Shown: positions 50,939 to 63,217, numbered from the stretch's first letter. The stretch: DNA of 64,000 bases from Candidatus Neomicrothrix sp. UBA2983 (GCA_002346745.1 DEAL01000036.1:567-64566), one strand, 5' to 3'. The notes: generated by a model from the sequence alone, not told the origin. Translations and numbers: made by a program.

Positions 50939-52168
50939 TCAGGCCACCCCCACCGCGACCATGGCGAGGACCAGCGTGAAGGCCCCCACCAGGTCGACCG
51001 ACGAGGTCACCACGGGGATGCCGTAGGTGTCCGGGTCGAGGCCGAACCGGAAGGCCGCCATGGTCGAGTAGTAGGCGACGAGCACCACGAACAGCGTGGC
51101 CAGCCCACCACCCAGCAGCGCCACGGCGAGCACCTCGCCCAGGCCCGGGCCGGTCTGGCCGGTGGCCTCGGCAACCAGGTGGGCGGCCACGGCGGCCAAC
51201 ATGAAGACCGGGACGGCCAGCACGGCGAGGGAGCGGATGTCGCGTCCGCTGGAGCGGCTCGGCAGCGGCGTGGCGCCATCGAGGCCGAGGTGGAACTGGG
51301 TGGACAGGCGGCTGCAGAGGATGCCGCCCAGCGCCCCGGCCCCGCCGAGGAACGCCGGGAGCAGGATCAGCAGGGACTCGGCGCCCAGCAGGTCGTCGAG
51401 CCGCTTCTCGAGGGTGATGCCCGCCAGCAGGTCGAACACCACCGTCACGACGAGGACCGGCACCGAGTGGCGCACGATCCGGGCGACCTCGCCGACCGGC
51501 GCACGCCACGCCGTCGCCAGGACACCGACGGCGCCGACCACGAGCACGACCGCCAACGCGGCCGAGGCCGAGCCCCGGCCGGCGGCCACCGTGGCGACCA
51601 CCAGCGCCGGCACGGTGAGGAGGTCGCCGATGGTCGTGACCAGTGGGGCGGTCACGTTGTCGAGGTCCCAGCCGAGCCGCACCGATCCGGCCGTCAGGCC
51701 CACCGTGACGAGTCCGACGGCGAGCGTGGCCAGCAGCCCACCGAGCGTCGAGACGACGAGGAAGTCGACGAGGGTCATCGTGCCGCTCAGGCCGAACACC
51801 GTGGCGGTGCCCTTGGCCAGCACCGCCAGGACCATGCTGAAGCCCAGCGACAGCGCCCCGGCCGCCAGCAGGTTCCCACCGACGACGCCGTCGGGGCGGA
51901 AATTGAGGCGGAACGTGCCGGCGTGGGCGGCGGTGCCGAGCCGGCTCCCCATGGCACCGAACACGTTGCCGCGCAGCGCCACGGCCCCTGGCACCAGCAG
52001 CAGCAGTCCCGGCAGGTCCGCCAGGGTGCCCTCGGCGGCGGCCAGGACCAGCCCACTGAGGGTGGCGGCGAGCACCCCGACCAGGAGCGCGACGAGCCGT
52101 TGGGCGGCGTCGGTCCAGCCGGGCCGCAGGCGCCGTGGACCCGCAGGGGCGCGTCGCTCCGAGGACAT
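50939..52168 (-). CDS. SLC41/MgtE-type divalent cation transporter (two membrane halves)
   Basis: The 409-residue protein has about ten transmembrane segments in two related halves, the arrangement of SLC41 rather than dimeric bacterial MgtE. Each half shows the MgtE-type signature: LPGLLLLVPGAVALRGNVFGAMGSRLGT and LLILLPAFLGGAGALGGILCSRLST, plus GDLLTVPALVV and SVDLVGAFTLVLA. No cytoplasmic N or CBS gating domains are present. Mg2+ is the likely ion. ATG 52168 follows CACACT by 7 bases. Confidence 0.85.
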   Translation of the reverse strand: MSSERRAPAGPRRLRPGWTDAAQRLVALLVGVLAATLSGLVLAAAEGTLADLPGLLLLVPGAVALRGNVFGAMGSRLGTAAHAGTFRLNFRPDGVVGGNLLAAGALSLGFSMVLAVLAKGTATVFGLSGTMTLVDFLVVSTLGGLLATLAVGLVTVGLTAGSVRLGWDLDNVTAPLVTTIGDLLTVPALVVATVAAGRGSASAALAVVLVVGAVGVLATAWRAPVGEVARIVRHSVPVLVVTVVFDLLAGITLEKRLDDLLGAESLLILLPAFLGGAGALGGILCSRLSTQFHLGLDGATPLPSRSSGRDIRSLAVLAVPVFMLAAVAAHLVAEATGQTGPGLGEVLAVALLGGGLATLFVVLVAYYSTMAAFRFGLDPDTYGIPVVTSSVDLVGAFTLVLAMVAVGVA

Positions 52169-52175
52169 GGCCCCC

Positions 52176-52181
52176 AGTGTG
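52176..52181 (-). promoter_or_regulatory. -10 element CACACT before the SLC41-type transporter
   Basis: Seven bases to ATG 52168. The rest of the 102-base gap (52169-52270) contains two imperfect copies of a ggcgcttt/ggcgccttt motif 30 bases apart but no recognisable riboswitch. Confidence 0.35.
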
Positions 52182-52270
52182 GTGGACCGCCGGCGAGCGG
52201 ACGGCGCTTTTCGGGATGGGGCACCGACGGGCGGGCGGCGCCTTTGGGAATTGGGTGGCCTGTGGGGTCC

Positions 52271-55200
52271 TCAGCGGAAGTCCCGGGAGCGGACCGGCGA
52301 GGCCAGGACCAGCGACTCGAGGCGCTCGGCGACCACGTTGACCGCCCCCTCGGCCGACTCGATCCGACCCCGGACCACCAGGGCCGGCGCCCCGGCAGCG
52401 ACCGTGCGGTACCGGATCCAGCAACCCGGGGAGACGACCACGTTGACGAGGCCGGTCTCGTCCTCGAGGTTGAGGAAGGTGACGCCGCCGGCGGTGGCCG
52501 GACGCTGCCGGTGCGTGACGATGCCGGCCACCCGCACCTTCGCCCCGTCGGACATCGTGCGCAGGTCGTCGGCGGTAACTACCCCGGCGGCCGCCAGGTC
52601 GGCGCGAACGAACCGGGTGGGGTGCCCGTCGGGTGACACGCCGGTGGCCCACAGGTCGGCCCGTGCCGCCTCGGGGGCGGTCAGGGCCGGCAGCGGCGGG
52701 GCGTCGACGCCGGTGACGATGCCGGCCAGGCGGCCGGCGCCGGTGCCGGCCAGCGCCCCGGCGCTCCAGAGGGCACGTCGGCGATCGAGTCCGAGGCCGG
52801 CGAACGCCCCGGCGGTGGCGAGCGCCTCGAGCACCGCCCGGTCGGGGCCGGCCCGGCGCCGCAGGTCCTCGACGGACCGCCAGGGCCGGCCGCCGGCGAT
52901 GGCGTCGGCCAGGTCGGTACCGATGCCGCGCACCGAACCGATGCCGAGGCGCACGGCCGGGGCGTCGGCCGGGCCCTCGAGGGTGGCGCCGGCCGCCGAC
53001 CGGTTCAGGTCGGGGGTGCGGACCTCGACGCCGTGGCGGCGGGCGTCCTGGACGAGGGTGTGCGGGGCATAGAAGCCCATGGGCTGGGCGTTCAGCAGAC
53101 CGGCGCAGAACGCCGCCGGGTAGTGGTGCTTGAGCCAGCTGCTGGCGTACACCAGGTGGGCGAAGGACACGGAGTGGCTCTCGGGGAAGCCGTAGTCGGC
53201 GAAGGCGGCCAGCTTCTCCCAGAGCCGTTCGACCACGTCGGGCGGCACGCCCCGCCCGGCCGCTCCGGCGGCGAAGCGCTCGTGGAGGGCGGCCATGCGC
53301 CCCCGACTGCGCTTGACGGCCATGGCCTGGCGGAGCCGGTCTGCCTCGACGGGGGTGAAGCCGGCCACGTCGATGGCCAGTTGCATGAGTTGCTCCTGGA
53401 ACAGCGGGATGCCGAGGGTCTTGGCGAGGGCGTTCTCGCACAGCGGGTGCGGGTAGGTGACGGGTTCACGGCCGTTGCGGCGCCGGATATAGGGGTGGAC
53501 CGAGCCGCCCTGGATGGGACCGGGGCGGATGAGGGCCACCTCGACGACCAGGTCGTAGAAGCAGCGGGGCCGCAGCCGGGGCAGGGTGGCCATCTGGGCA
53601 CGGCTCTCGATCTGGAACACGCCGATGGTGTCGGCGGCGCAGATCATGTCGTAGACGGCCTCCTCCTGGGGCAGACGCCCGAGGTCGACCTCGGCGCCGT
53701 GGTGGGCGGCGACCAGGTCGACGGTGCCGTGGAGGGCGCTGAGCATGCCGAGTCCCAGCAGGTCGAACTTGACCAGGCCGGCCGCGGCGCAGTCGTCCTT
53801 GTCCCACTGCAGGACGCTGCGGTCCGCTCGGGTCGCCCACTCGATCGGGCAGACCTCGCCGAGGGGCCGGTCGCAGATGACCATGCCGCCGGAATGGACA
53901 CCCAGGTGGCGGGGGGCGTCGCACAGTTCGCCGGCCAGGTCGAGTACCTCGGCGGGCACGGCGGGTTCGGCGTCTCGCCCGGGTCCTGCCCCGGCCCCTC
54001 CCCCGTCCCGGTCCTCGCCGGGGAGGCGCCGGTCGACTGCCCGGGCGAAGGCGTCCTGCTGGCCGGGGGCGTAGCCGAGGGCCCGGGCCACGTCGCGCAC
54101 CGCCGAACGGCGCCGGTAGGTGACGACGTTGGCGACCTGGGCGGCGTGGCGGCGGCCGTGCCGGCCGTAGACGTACTGGATGACCTCCTCGCGACGCCCG
54201 CTCTCGATGTCCACGTCGATGTCGGGCGGCCCCTCCCGGGCCGGGGAGAGGAAGCGCTCGAACAGGAGGCCCAGGCCGACGGCGTCGACATTGGTGATGC
54301 CGAGGGCGTAGCAGACGGCGGAGTTGGCGGCCGATCCCCGCCCCTGGCAGTAGATGCCGGAGCGGCGGCAGAAATCGACGAGGTCCCAGACCACGAGGAA
54401 GTAGCCGGGGTAGCCGAGCCGGCCGATGACGTCGAGCTCATGGTCGACCTGTGCCCAGGCCCCCGGCACCCGCTCGTCGCCGCGGGGGCCGTAGCGGCGA
54501 GCGGCCCCGGCCTCTGCGAGGTTCCGCAGGTGGGCCAACTCGTCGAGGCCGTCGGGGCACGGGAAGGGCGGCAGGGCGGGTGCCACGAGCCGCAGGTCGA
54601 AGGCGCAGCGCCGGCCCAGTTCGGCAGCGGCCTCGACCGCCCCCGGCCAGCGGGCGAAGCGACGGGCCTGCTCGACGCCAGAGCGCAGGTGCGCCGACCC
54701 GACGGCGGGTAGCCAGCCGTCGAGCTCGGCCAGCGACCGACGGGCCCGCACGGCAGCGAGGACCGTGGCGAGGCGCCGACGGGACGGCCGGTGGTAATGG
54801 ACGTTGTTGGTGGCGACCACCCCGAGACCGACGGCCACGGCGAGGCGGGCGAGGGCGTCGTTGCGCTCGGCGTCGAGGGGGTGGCCGTGGTCCCAGAGTT
54901 CGACGACGACGCGGTCGCGGCCGAACCGGTCGACCAGGTCGGCCAGCCGGCGGGCGGCGGCGACGGGGCCGTCGGCCTCGAGGGCGGCGGGCACGGCTCC
55001 CTTGCGGCAGCCGGTGAGGAGCACCCAGTCGGCGGCTCCCCCGGTGCCGGCCAGCTCGGTCAGGCGCTCGAGGTCCAGCCGGGGGGCGCCCTTGCGGCCG
55101 GCCAGCTGGGCCTCGGTGAGGGTGCCGCCCAGCCGGGCGTACCCGTCGGGACCGCCGGCCAGCACCACGAGGTGCTCGGCGGCCGGGTCGGGGCTGCCGG

Positions 55201-55558
55201 TGCGGGGTCCGGCGGCGAGGGAGAGTTCGGCGCCGAACACGGTGGGGAGGCCGTGGTCGCGGGCGGCCTCGGCGAACCGGACCACTCCGTAGAAGCCGTC
55301 GTGGTCGGTGAGGGCGAGGGCGGTCAGGCCCAGGCGGGCGGCCTCGGCGACGAGTTCCTCGGGGCTGGAGGCGCCGTCGAGGAAGCTGAAGCCCGAGTGG
55401 CAGTGCAGTTCGGCGTAGGGGACGGCGCCCTCCACCCGGCGGGACGGCGGTGGCTCGACCGGGGATGGGACCGGCAGGGGCGCGCCGGGACGGTCGGCCA
55501 GCCGACGCTCGATCTCGCGCCAGGGCAGATGGGACAGGGATCGGCGCTCCCACTGCAC
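52271..55558 (-). CDS. dnaE2: Error-prone DNA polymerase DnaE2
   Basis: A 1095-residue C-family polymerase: an N-terminal lead (1-45) with the WREIERRL motif, PHP domain (48-260: YAELHCHSGFSFLDGASSPEELV), palm with PDIDVDIESGRREEVIQYVYGRHG (about 445), the fingers, tandem HhH and a C-terminal OB domain (about 990-1060: VRVAGIVTHRQRPATAGG). DnaE2 does damage-induced mutagenic synthesis with ImuA'/ImuB, not found in this window. GTG 55558 is leaderless and directly below a LexA box. Confidence 0.95.
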   Translation of the reverse strand: MQWERRSLSHLPWREIERRLADRPGAPLPVPSPVEPPPSRRVEGAVPYAELHCHSGFSFLDGASSPEELVAEAARLGLTALALTDHDGFYGVVRFAEAARDHGLPTVFGAELSLAAGPRTGSPDPAAEHLVVLAGGPDGYARLGGTLTEAQLAGRKGAPRLDLERLTELAGTGGAADWVLLTGCRKGAVPAALEADGPVAAARRLADLVDRFGRDRVVVELWDHGHPLDAERNDALARLAVAVGLGVVATNNVHYHRPSRRRLATVLAAVRARRSLAELDGWLPAVGSAHLRSGVEQARRFARWPGAVEAAAELGRRCAFDLRLVAPALPPFPCPDGLDELAHLRNLAEAGAARRYGPRGDERVPGAWAQVDHELDVIGRLGYPGYFLVVWDLVDFCRRSGIYCQGRGSAANSAVCYALGITNVDAVGLGLLFERFLSPAREGPPDIDVDIESGRREEVIQYVYGRHGRRHAAQVANVVTYRRRSAVRDVARALGYAPGQQDAFARAVDRRLPGEDRDGGGAGAGPGRDAEPAVPAEVLDLAGELCDAPRHLGVHSGGMVICDRPLGEVCPIEWATRADRSVLQWDKDDCAAAGLVKFDLLGLGMLSALHGTVDLVAAHHGAEVDLGRLPQEEAVYDMICAADTIGVFQIESRAQMATLPRLRPRCFYDLVVEVALIRPGPIQGGSVHPYIRRRNGREPVTYPHPLCENALAKTLGIPLFQEQLMQLAIDVAGFTPVEADRLRQAMAVKRSRGRMAALHERFAAGAAGRGVPPDVVERLWEKLAAFADYGFPESHSVSFAHLVYASSWLKHHYPAAFCAGLLNAQPMGFYAPHTLVQDARRHGVEVRTPDLNRSAAGATLEGPADAPAVRLGIGSVRGIGTDLADAIAGGRPWRSVEDLRRRAGPDRAVLEALATAGAFAGLGLDRRRALWSAGALAGTGAGRLAGIVTGVDAPPLPALTAPEAARADLWATGVSPDGHPTRFVRADLAAAGVVTADDLRTMSDGAKVRVAGIVTHRQRPATAGGVTFLNLEDETGLVNVVVSPGCWIRYRTVAAGAPALVVRGRIESAEGAVNVVAERLESLVLASPVRSRDFR

Positions 55559-55564
55559 GTCGCA

Positions 55565-55570
55565 ACCGTA
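55565..55570 (-). promoter_or_regulatory. -10 element TACGGT, leaderless start of dnaE2
   Basis: Six bases to GTG 55558. The hexamer abuts the LexA box on its upstream side. Confidence 0.6.
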
Positions 55571-55586
55571 TCGAACACATGTTCGA
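55571..55586. promoter_or_regulatory. LexA (SOS) box TCGAACACATGTTCGA
   Basis: A perfect match to the Gram-positive/mycobacterial LexA consensus TCGAAC-N4-GTTCGA, placed directly against the -10 of dnaE2 so that bound LexA would block RNA polymerase. DnaE2 is a known SOS gene. Confidence 0.9.
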
Positions 55587-55628
55587 TACTCAACCGGGGC
55601 GGCCCCGGGCCGGAATACCGGCGACGGG

Positions 55629-56642
55629 TCAGCCGGTCAGGCCGGCGACCAGCTCGATGACGTTCGGTGGGCAGTCGGAGAGGTCGCCGTCGGCGATGCA
55701 GGGCTGGCCCAGGAGTTGGGCCACGATCTCGGCCCCCATCCCGCCGAACGCCGACGGGGCGGTGGTGGTCGGGGCGGCTGTCGTGGTGGTGGTCGTCTCG
55801 CCAGAGGATACGTCGGGGACCGTGGTCGTGGTCTCGACGGGAACCTCCTCGGGCACCGCGGTCGTCGAAGGCGGCGCCGTGGTGGTGGTCGTGGTGGTGG
55901 GAACCGGCGGGATGCCGCCGGTGGCCAGGCCTCGGGCCTCGTTCTCGGCCAGGTGGGCGGCACGCGTGGCCAGCCCGTAGTGGCCGTCGGCGCCGACGCC
56001 GAGCACCTCCTGGAGCACCCGCACGTCGGACCCCCGCTGGTTGAAGGCGTAGATGGCGGTCAGCACGGCCGACTCGTCGACGGGCGGCTCGGTCGTGGTG
56101 GTGGTCGTGGTCGTGGGAACCGGCGGGATGCCGCCGGTGGCCAGGCCTCGGGCCTCGTTCTCGGTCAGGTGGGCGGCACGCGTGGCGGCGCCGTAGACGC
56201 CATCGGCCGACAGGTCGAGGAGGCGCTGGAGCTCGCGGACACGCTCGCCGCGCTCGAACCACCCGTACTCGGCGCCCAGCACGGCGGCCTCGTCGATGGC
56301 CGGGTTCCCGTCGACGGGCTCCTCGGGCGGGACGTCAGTGGTCGTGGTAGGCGCGGTCGTGGCGGGCGCGGTCGTGGCGGGCGCGGTCGTGGCCGGCGCG
56401 GTCGCGGCGGGCGCGGTCGTGGCGGGCGCGGTCGTGGTGGGCGTGGTCGTGGCCGGCGGCTCAGAGGTGGTCGTGGTGGTCTCGCCGGGCAGGGTGGCGT
56501 TGCGGCCCACCTCGGCGACGTCGTGTGCCGGGTAGAGGACGGGGCGCACGGCGGGTTCGGCGGCGCGCGCCGCGACCACGATGCCGAGCACGACGAGGGA
56601 CGCGGTCAGTCCGATCTGCAAGGTCCGCCGGAACATGTGCAC
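55629..56642 (-). CDS. Secreted or anchored Thr/Pro-rich protein with two peptidoglycan-binding-like repeats
   Basis: The 337-residue protein has an N-terminal hydrophobic segment (about 8-26; signal or anchor), a Thr/Ala/Pro stretch (52-103), and two repeats of about 65-70 residues built as xxIYxFxxRGxxVRxLQxLLxxxADGxYGxATRAAHLxENEARGLATGGIPP (parts at about 121-172 and 190-250), which look like peptidoglycan_binding_1 units. Poly-Thr linkers join them. The tail has a Cys pair (PCIADGDLSDCPP). It may bind the cell wall. GTG 56642 and ATG 56636 are both possible starts, and both lie in an 18-base palindrome. Confidence 0.75.
   Translation of the reverse strand: MHMFRRTLQIGLTASLVVLGIVVAARAAEPAVRPVLYPAHDVAEVGRNATLPGETTTTTSEPPATTTPTTTAPATTAPAATAPATTAPATTAPATTAPTTTTDVPPEEPVDGNPAIDEAAVLGAEYGWFERGERVRELQRLLDLSADGVYGAATRAAHLTENEARGLATGGIPPVPTTTTTTTTEPPVDESAVLTAIYAFNQRGSDVRVLQEVLGVGADGHYGLATRAAHLAENEARGLATGGIPPVPTTTTTTTAPPSTTAVPEEVPVETTTTVPDVSSGETTTTTTAAPTTTAPSAFGGMGAEIVAQLLGQPCIADGDLSDCPPNVIELVAGLTG
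56341..56455. repeat. 15-bp tandem repeat encoding Ala-Thr-Thr-Ala-Pro
   Basis: About seven units of a gcgcggtcgtggcgg-type 15-mer with a few changes encode the Thr/Ala/Pro linker of the preceding protein. Confidence 0.8.
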
Positions 56643-56648
56643 ATGTTC
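56631..56648. promoter_or_regulatory. 18-bp perfect palindrome gaacatgtgcacatgttc at a start codon
   Basis: The palindrome covers both possible start codons of the Thr-rich secreted protein (GTG 56642, ATG 56636). Its half shares CACATGTTCG with the LexA box at 55571, but the spacing between GAAC and GTTC is 10, not 4. A repressor binding here would block transcription and translation start. Confidence 0.6.
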
Positions 56649-56717
56649 GCACCCGGGATCGTGTTTTCCGCGTCACCCCACTTCAACGTTTTGTCAACCT
56701 CAAGGGAGTCGCAGGGC

Positions 56718-56723
56718 TAGCCT
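56718..56723 (+). promoter_or_regulatory. -10 element TAGCCT, leaderless start of the PLP pair
   Basis: Seven bases to ATG 56731, no ribosome binding site. Confidence 0.5.
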
Positions 56724-56730
56724 GCGCTCC

Positions 56731-58247
<1,517 letters not shown>

Positions 58248-58251
<4 letters not shown>

Positions 58252-59423
58252 CCGTCGAGCGCCCGGCCGGTTGGCTGGGCACCCCGTCCGGTGCATCCTG
58301 GCCGGGTCCCGGCACGCTCCACGGCGACGACCCCAACCCGTTCGTCCGCTTCCGGCACCTGCTCTGGGCACACGACGCCGCACTCGGCAACGGGATGGAC
58401 GACGACGCATACGTGGCGATGGTGCGGCGCCTCGACGACGCCGTGGCCGAGGTGGACGGCGCGGGGTTCGCGACCACGCCGCTGCGGCCCCATCCCGACC
58501 TGGCCGCAGCCGTCGGCGTCGGGTCGCTGTTGGCCAAGGACGAGACCGGCAACGTGTCGGGCACCCACAAGGCCCGCCACCTGTTCGGCCTGGCCCTGCA
58601 CCTCGAGGCCACCGGGGTCCCGATGGACACGCCGCTGGCCATCGCCTCGTGCGGCAACGCCGCCCTCGGCGCCGCCGTCGTGGCCCGGGCCGCCGAGCGG
58701 CCGCTGGTGGTCCACGTCCCGCCATGGGCCGACCCGACCGTGCTGGACCGGCTGGCCGACCTGGGCGCCGACCTGCGCACCTGCGAACGCCGCGCCGGCG
58801 AGGTCGGCGACCCGTGCGTGCACCGGGCCCGCCAGTTGGTCGCCGAGGGCGCGGTGGCGTTCACCTGCCAGGGCACCGACAACCTGCTGACCCTGGACGG
58901 CGGGCGCACCCTCGGCCTCGAGTTGGCCGAACAGTTGGTCGACGCCGCCGACCTCTACGTCCAGGTGGGCGGCGGGGCGCTGGCCAGCAGTTGTGTGCAG
59001 GCGCTCGGCGACGCCGTCGCACTCGGCGTGCTCCCCCGCCGGCCCCGGCTCCTCACCATCCAGACCGAGGGCTGCGCCCCGCTGAGAAGGGCGTTCGAGC
59101 GCGGTGTCGAGTCCGGCGACCCGTTCGCCGACGCCAACATGTGGCCCTGGAACGAGCCATCGTCGCTGGCCACCGGCATCCTCGACGACGTCGTCTACGA
59201 CTGGCAGCCCCTGGTCGCCACCATGCTGGAGGACGGCACCCAGCCGCTGGTCGCCACCGAAGCCGAGATCGCCGAGGCCCATCGGCTGGTACGGGCCCAC
59301 ACCGACGTGCCCGCAGACCCCACCGGCACCGCCGGTGTGGCGGGCATGCTGGCCGCCCGCCGGGAGGACGCGCTCGACGCCACCCGTGCGGCCGTCGTCC
59401 TCCTCACCGGCGTGGAGCGCTAG
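58248..59423 (+). CDS. PLP-dependent fold-type II enzyme (threonine synthase/dehydratase-like)
   Basis: A 391-residue protein whose Lys108 in ETGNVSGTHKARHL fits the PLP lysine of threonine synthase/dehydratase-like enzymes; SCGNAALGAAVVARAAE (134-150) is the substrate loop and VQVGGGALASS the phosphate cup. GTG 58248 overlaps the first PLP gene (GTGA), so both are made together. Its stop TAG and the stop of the convergent permease share the palindrome CTAG. The product is unknown; a two-step amino acid conversion with its partner is possible. Confidence 0.82.
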
Positions 59424-60352
59424 CGCTCCTCACGCCGGTAGGCGGTGCCGAGGGCGGCCGGGGACGGCGACGGGCGGTTCCTCGCCCGCACCGAGATCAC
59501 GATCAGCACCGTGATCGTGAGGACATAGGGCAGCATCGACAGCAGGATCGGCGAGATGTCCACGCCGAAGGTCTGGAGTCGGGTCTTGAGCGCCAGCAGG
59601 CCGCCGAACAGCAGGGCGCCCACCGCCGCACGGCCCGGCCGCCAGGCCCCGAAGATCACCAATGCCACCGCGATCCATCCGCGACCAGCCGTCATCCCCT
59701 CCGCCCACTGCGGCGTGAGGGATAGCGTCAGGTAGGCGCCGGAGGCACCGGCCAGGCCGCCGCCCACGGCCACGGCGCCGAACCGCAGGCCCACCACCGA
59801 GTGGCCGGCCACGTCGGCGGTCGAGGCGGACTCGCCGGCCGCCCGGAGGGCCAGCCCGATGCGGGTGCGGGTCAGCACGAACCAGGCGGCCACGCCCGCC
59901 AGCACCGCCAGGTAGACGAGCGGCGCCTGCCCGAACAGCACGGGGCCCGCCCAGGGCAGGTCCGTCAGCGGGCCCCAGTCGACGGGCGCCAGCACCGCCC
60001 CGGGCGGGCGGCCCACGACGTTCTTGCCCGTGTACGCGGCAAAGCCCAGGCCGAGGATCGTCAGCGACAGCCCCGACACCACCTGCTCGGCGCCCATCAC
60101 GACGGTGAACCAGCCGTGCACCGAGGCCGTCAGGGCACCCACGACGATGCCGACCAGCAGCGCCAGCCACGGGTTGCCCCACTCGAGGGCCGCCATGAAC
60201 GCCGACACGGCGCCCATCGCCATCATGCCCTCGACGCCCAGGTTCAGGATGCCGGCCTTCTCGGCGATCAGTTCGCCCAGTGCCGCCAGGTAGAGCAGCG
60301 CCCCGAAGGAGACGGTCGCCACAAGGAGGCCGATCATCGACGCCTCGGTCAT
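59420..60352 (-). CDS. ABC transporter permease (BmpA/NupQ-type nucleoside uptake)
   Basis: A 310-residue membrane protein with about eight to nine segments and the branched permease signature GELIAEKAGILNLGVEGMMAMGAVSAF near the N-terminus, GxNVVGRPPGAVLAPVDWG and TRIGLALRAAGESASTADVAG. This matches the second permease of guanosine/purine-nucleoside ABC importers. ATG 60352 overlaps the upstream permease stop (ATGA). Confidence 0.9.
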   Translation of the reverse strand: MTEASMIGLLVATVSFGALLYLAALGELIAEKAGILNLGVEGMMAMGAVSAFMAALEWGNPWLALLVGIVVGALTASVHGWFTVVMGAEQVVSGLSLTILGLGFAAYTGKNVVGRPPGAVLAPVDWGPLTDLPWAGPVLFGQAPLVYLAVLAGVAAWFVLTRTRIGLALRAAGESASTADVAGHSVVGLRFGAVAVGGGLAGASGAYLTLSLTPQWAEGMTAGRGWIAVALVIFGAWRPGRAAVGALLFGGLLALKTRLQTFGVDISPILLSMLPYVLTITVLIVISVRARNRPSPSPAALGTAYRREER

Positions 60353-61430
60353 GCCGCCGCCCCCTCCTCGGCGCCGGCCCGCCCCGCCACGAGGCGCACC
60401 TCGTAGCGCGAGAGCACGCCGGCTCCGATGGCGCCGAACAGGATGAACGCCTGGAGGATCGTCGACACCGAGGCCGACACCCCGATGATCTGGATGCTCT
60501 GGCCGCCGACCTGGACGGCGCCGAACAGGAGCGCCACGAAGGCGACGCCCGACGGCCGCAGCAGGGCGAGTGCGGCCACGATGATGCCCGCGTAGCCGAA
60601 GCCGTTCGAGATGCCCTCGGTCAGGCGGTCGGCGGTGCCCGAGAGCTCGACACCACCGGCCAGGCCGGCCACGGCGCCGCTCAGGAGCAGCACGGTCAGG
60701 ATCTTGCGCTTCAGGGAGATGCCGGCGTAGCGGGCGGTTTCGGCCGACGACCCGGCCACCCGCAGCTCGTAGCCCCAGCCGGTGCGGCTGGCGGCCACGG
60801 CGAACACGAGGATCACGGCGCCGGCGATGACGACGCCCCAGTGGGCCCGCCCGAACAGGGTCGGGAGCTTGGCCTGGTCGGGCAGCATGGGCGTGAGTGG
60901 GAAGTTGTGCGACTCGGGGTCCTTCCACGGGCCGTGGATCAGCCACTGGACGAGCCGCAGGGCGATCTCGTTGAGCATCAGCGTCGTGATGATCTCGTTG
61001 ACGCCGATGCGCGCCCGGGCCACGGCCGGTACGAGCGCCAGGGCGCCGCCGGCGAGGAACGCCGCTGCCAGCATCGCCGTGATCAGGACCGGCCCCGACC
61101 AGGTCTCGCCGATGCGGGCCACCCAGGCGGCCCCCATGGCGCCGGCCAGGATCTGCCCCTCGGCGCCGATGTTCCAGAGCCCCATCGAGCCGGCCACCGC
61201 CACCGCCAGGCCAGCCAGGCCCAGCGGCACGGCCCGGTTGAGGGTGAGCGACCAGGCGTCCGAGTCCGACAGCGACTTCTCCCACATGCGCTGGTAAACG
61301 CGCATCGGCTCGTGGCCGGCCATCACTAGGAGGACGTAGCCGACGGCGAGGGCGACGACCAGGCCGACGGCGAAGGCCAGCGGCTGGCCTCCGCGCAGCG
61401 GTCGCTCTCGCCGGACCAGGGCCGGGCGCC

Positions 61431-61434
<4 letters not shown>
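60349..61434 (-). CDS. ABC transporter permease (BmpA/NupP-type nucleoside uptake)
   Basis: A 361-residue permease with about nine to ten membrane segments; signature GLAVAVAGSMGLWNIGAEGQILAGAMGA, GVNEIITTLMLNEIALRLVQWL and TGWGYELRVAGSSAETARYAGIS. The extra loop HGPWKDPESHNFPLTPMLP is typical of the first permease in nucleoside importers. ATG 61434 overlaps the ATPase stop (ATGA). Confidence 0.9.
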
Positions 61435-62966
<1,532 letters not shown>

Positions 62967-62971
62967 CCTGG

Positions 62972-63217
62972 CTACCCGACGCCGTGCTCGACGGTCACCT
63001 GCAGCGAGACCCGGGTGGCGCCGTGCTCGATGGCAGCCCCCAGCACCGCCGAGGCAGTCGCCACGACGGCTTGGGTCCCACCGGTCACCGTGGTGCCGAA
63101 CGGCCCGACCTCGACCTCGAGGCCGGCCTCCTCGGCGACAGCGATCGCCGCCCGCACGTGGGGTCCCAGGGCACCCTCGACGAACGGCTCGATGGTGAAC
63201 TCGACCGTGGCGGTCAT
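62972..63217 (-). CDS. MTH1187/YkoF-type thiamine-binding protein
   Basis: The 81-residue protein reads FTIEPFVEGALGPHVRAAIAVAEEAGLEVEVGPFGTTV in its conserved core (in parts: IEPFVEG, LEVEVGPFGT), diagnostic of the MTH1187 thiamine-binding family (formerly DUF77), with a ferredoxin-like fold. It may bind thiamine or its pyrimidine precursor in the cytoplasm. Here it sits between the deaminase and the ABC ATPase, so it could sense or carry a related ligand. Confidence 0.85.
   Translation of the reverse strand: MTATVEFTIEPFVEGALGPHVRAAIAVAEEAGLEVEVGPFGTTVTGGTQAVVATASAVLGAAIEHGATRVSLQVTVEHGVG

Noticed and set aside
52169..52270. Possible Mg2+ riboswitch (M-box or ykoK) before the SLC41-type gene
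   Set aside because: The gap is too short (102 bases) for these riboswitches, and the promoter spacing suggests a leaderless transcript.
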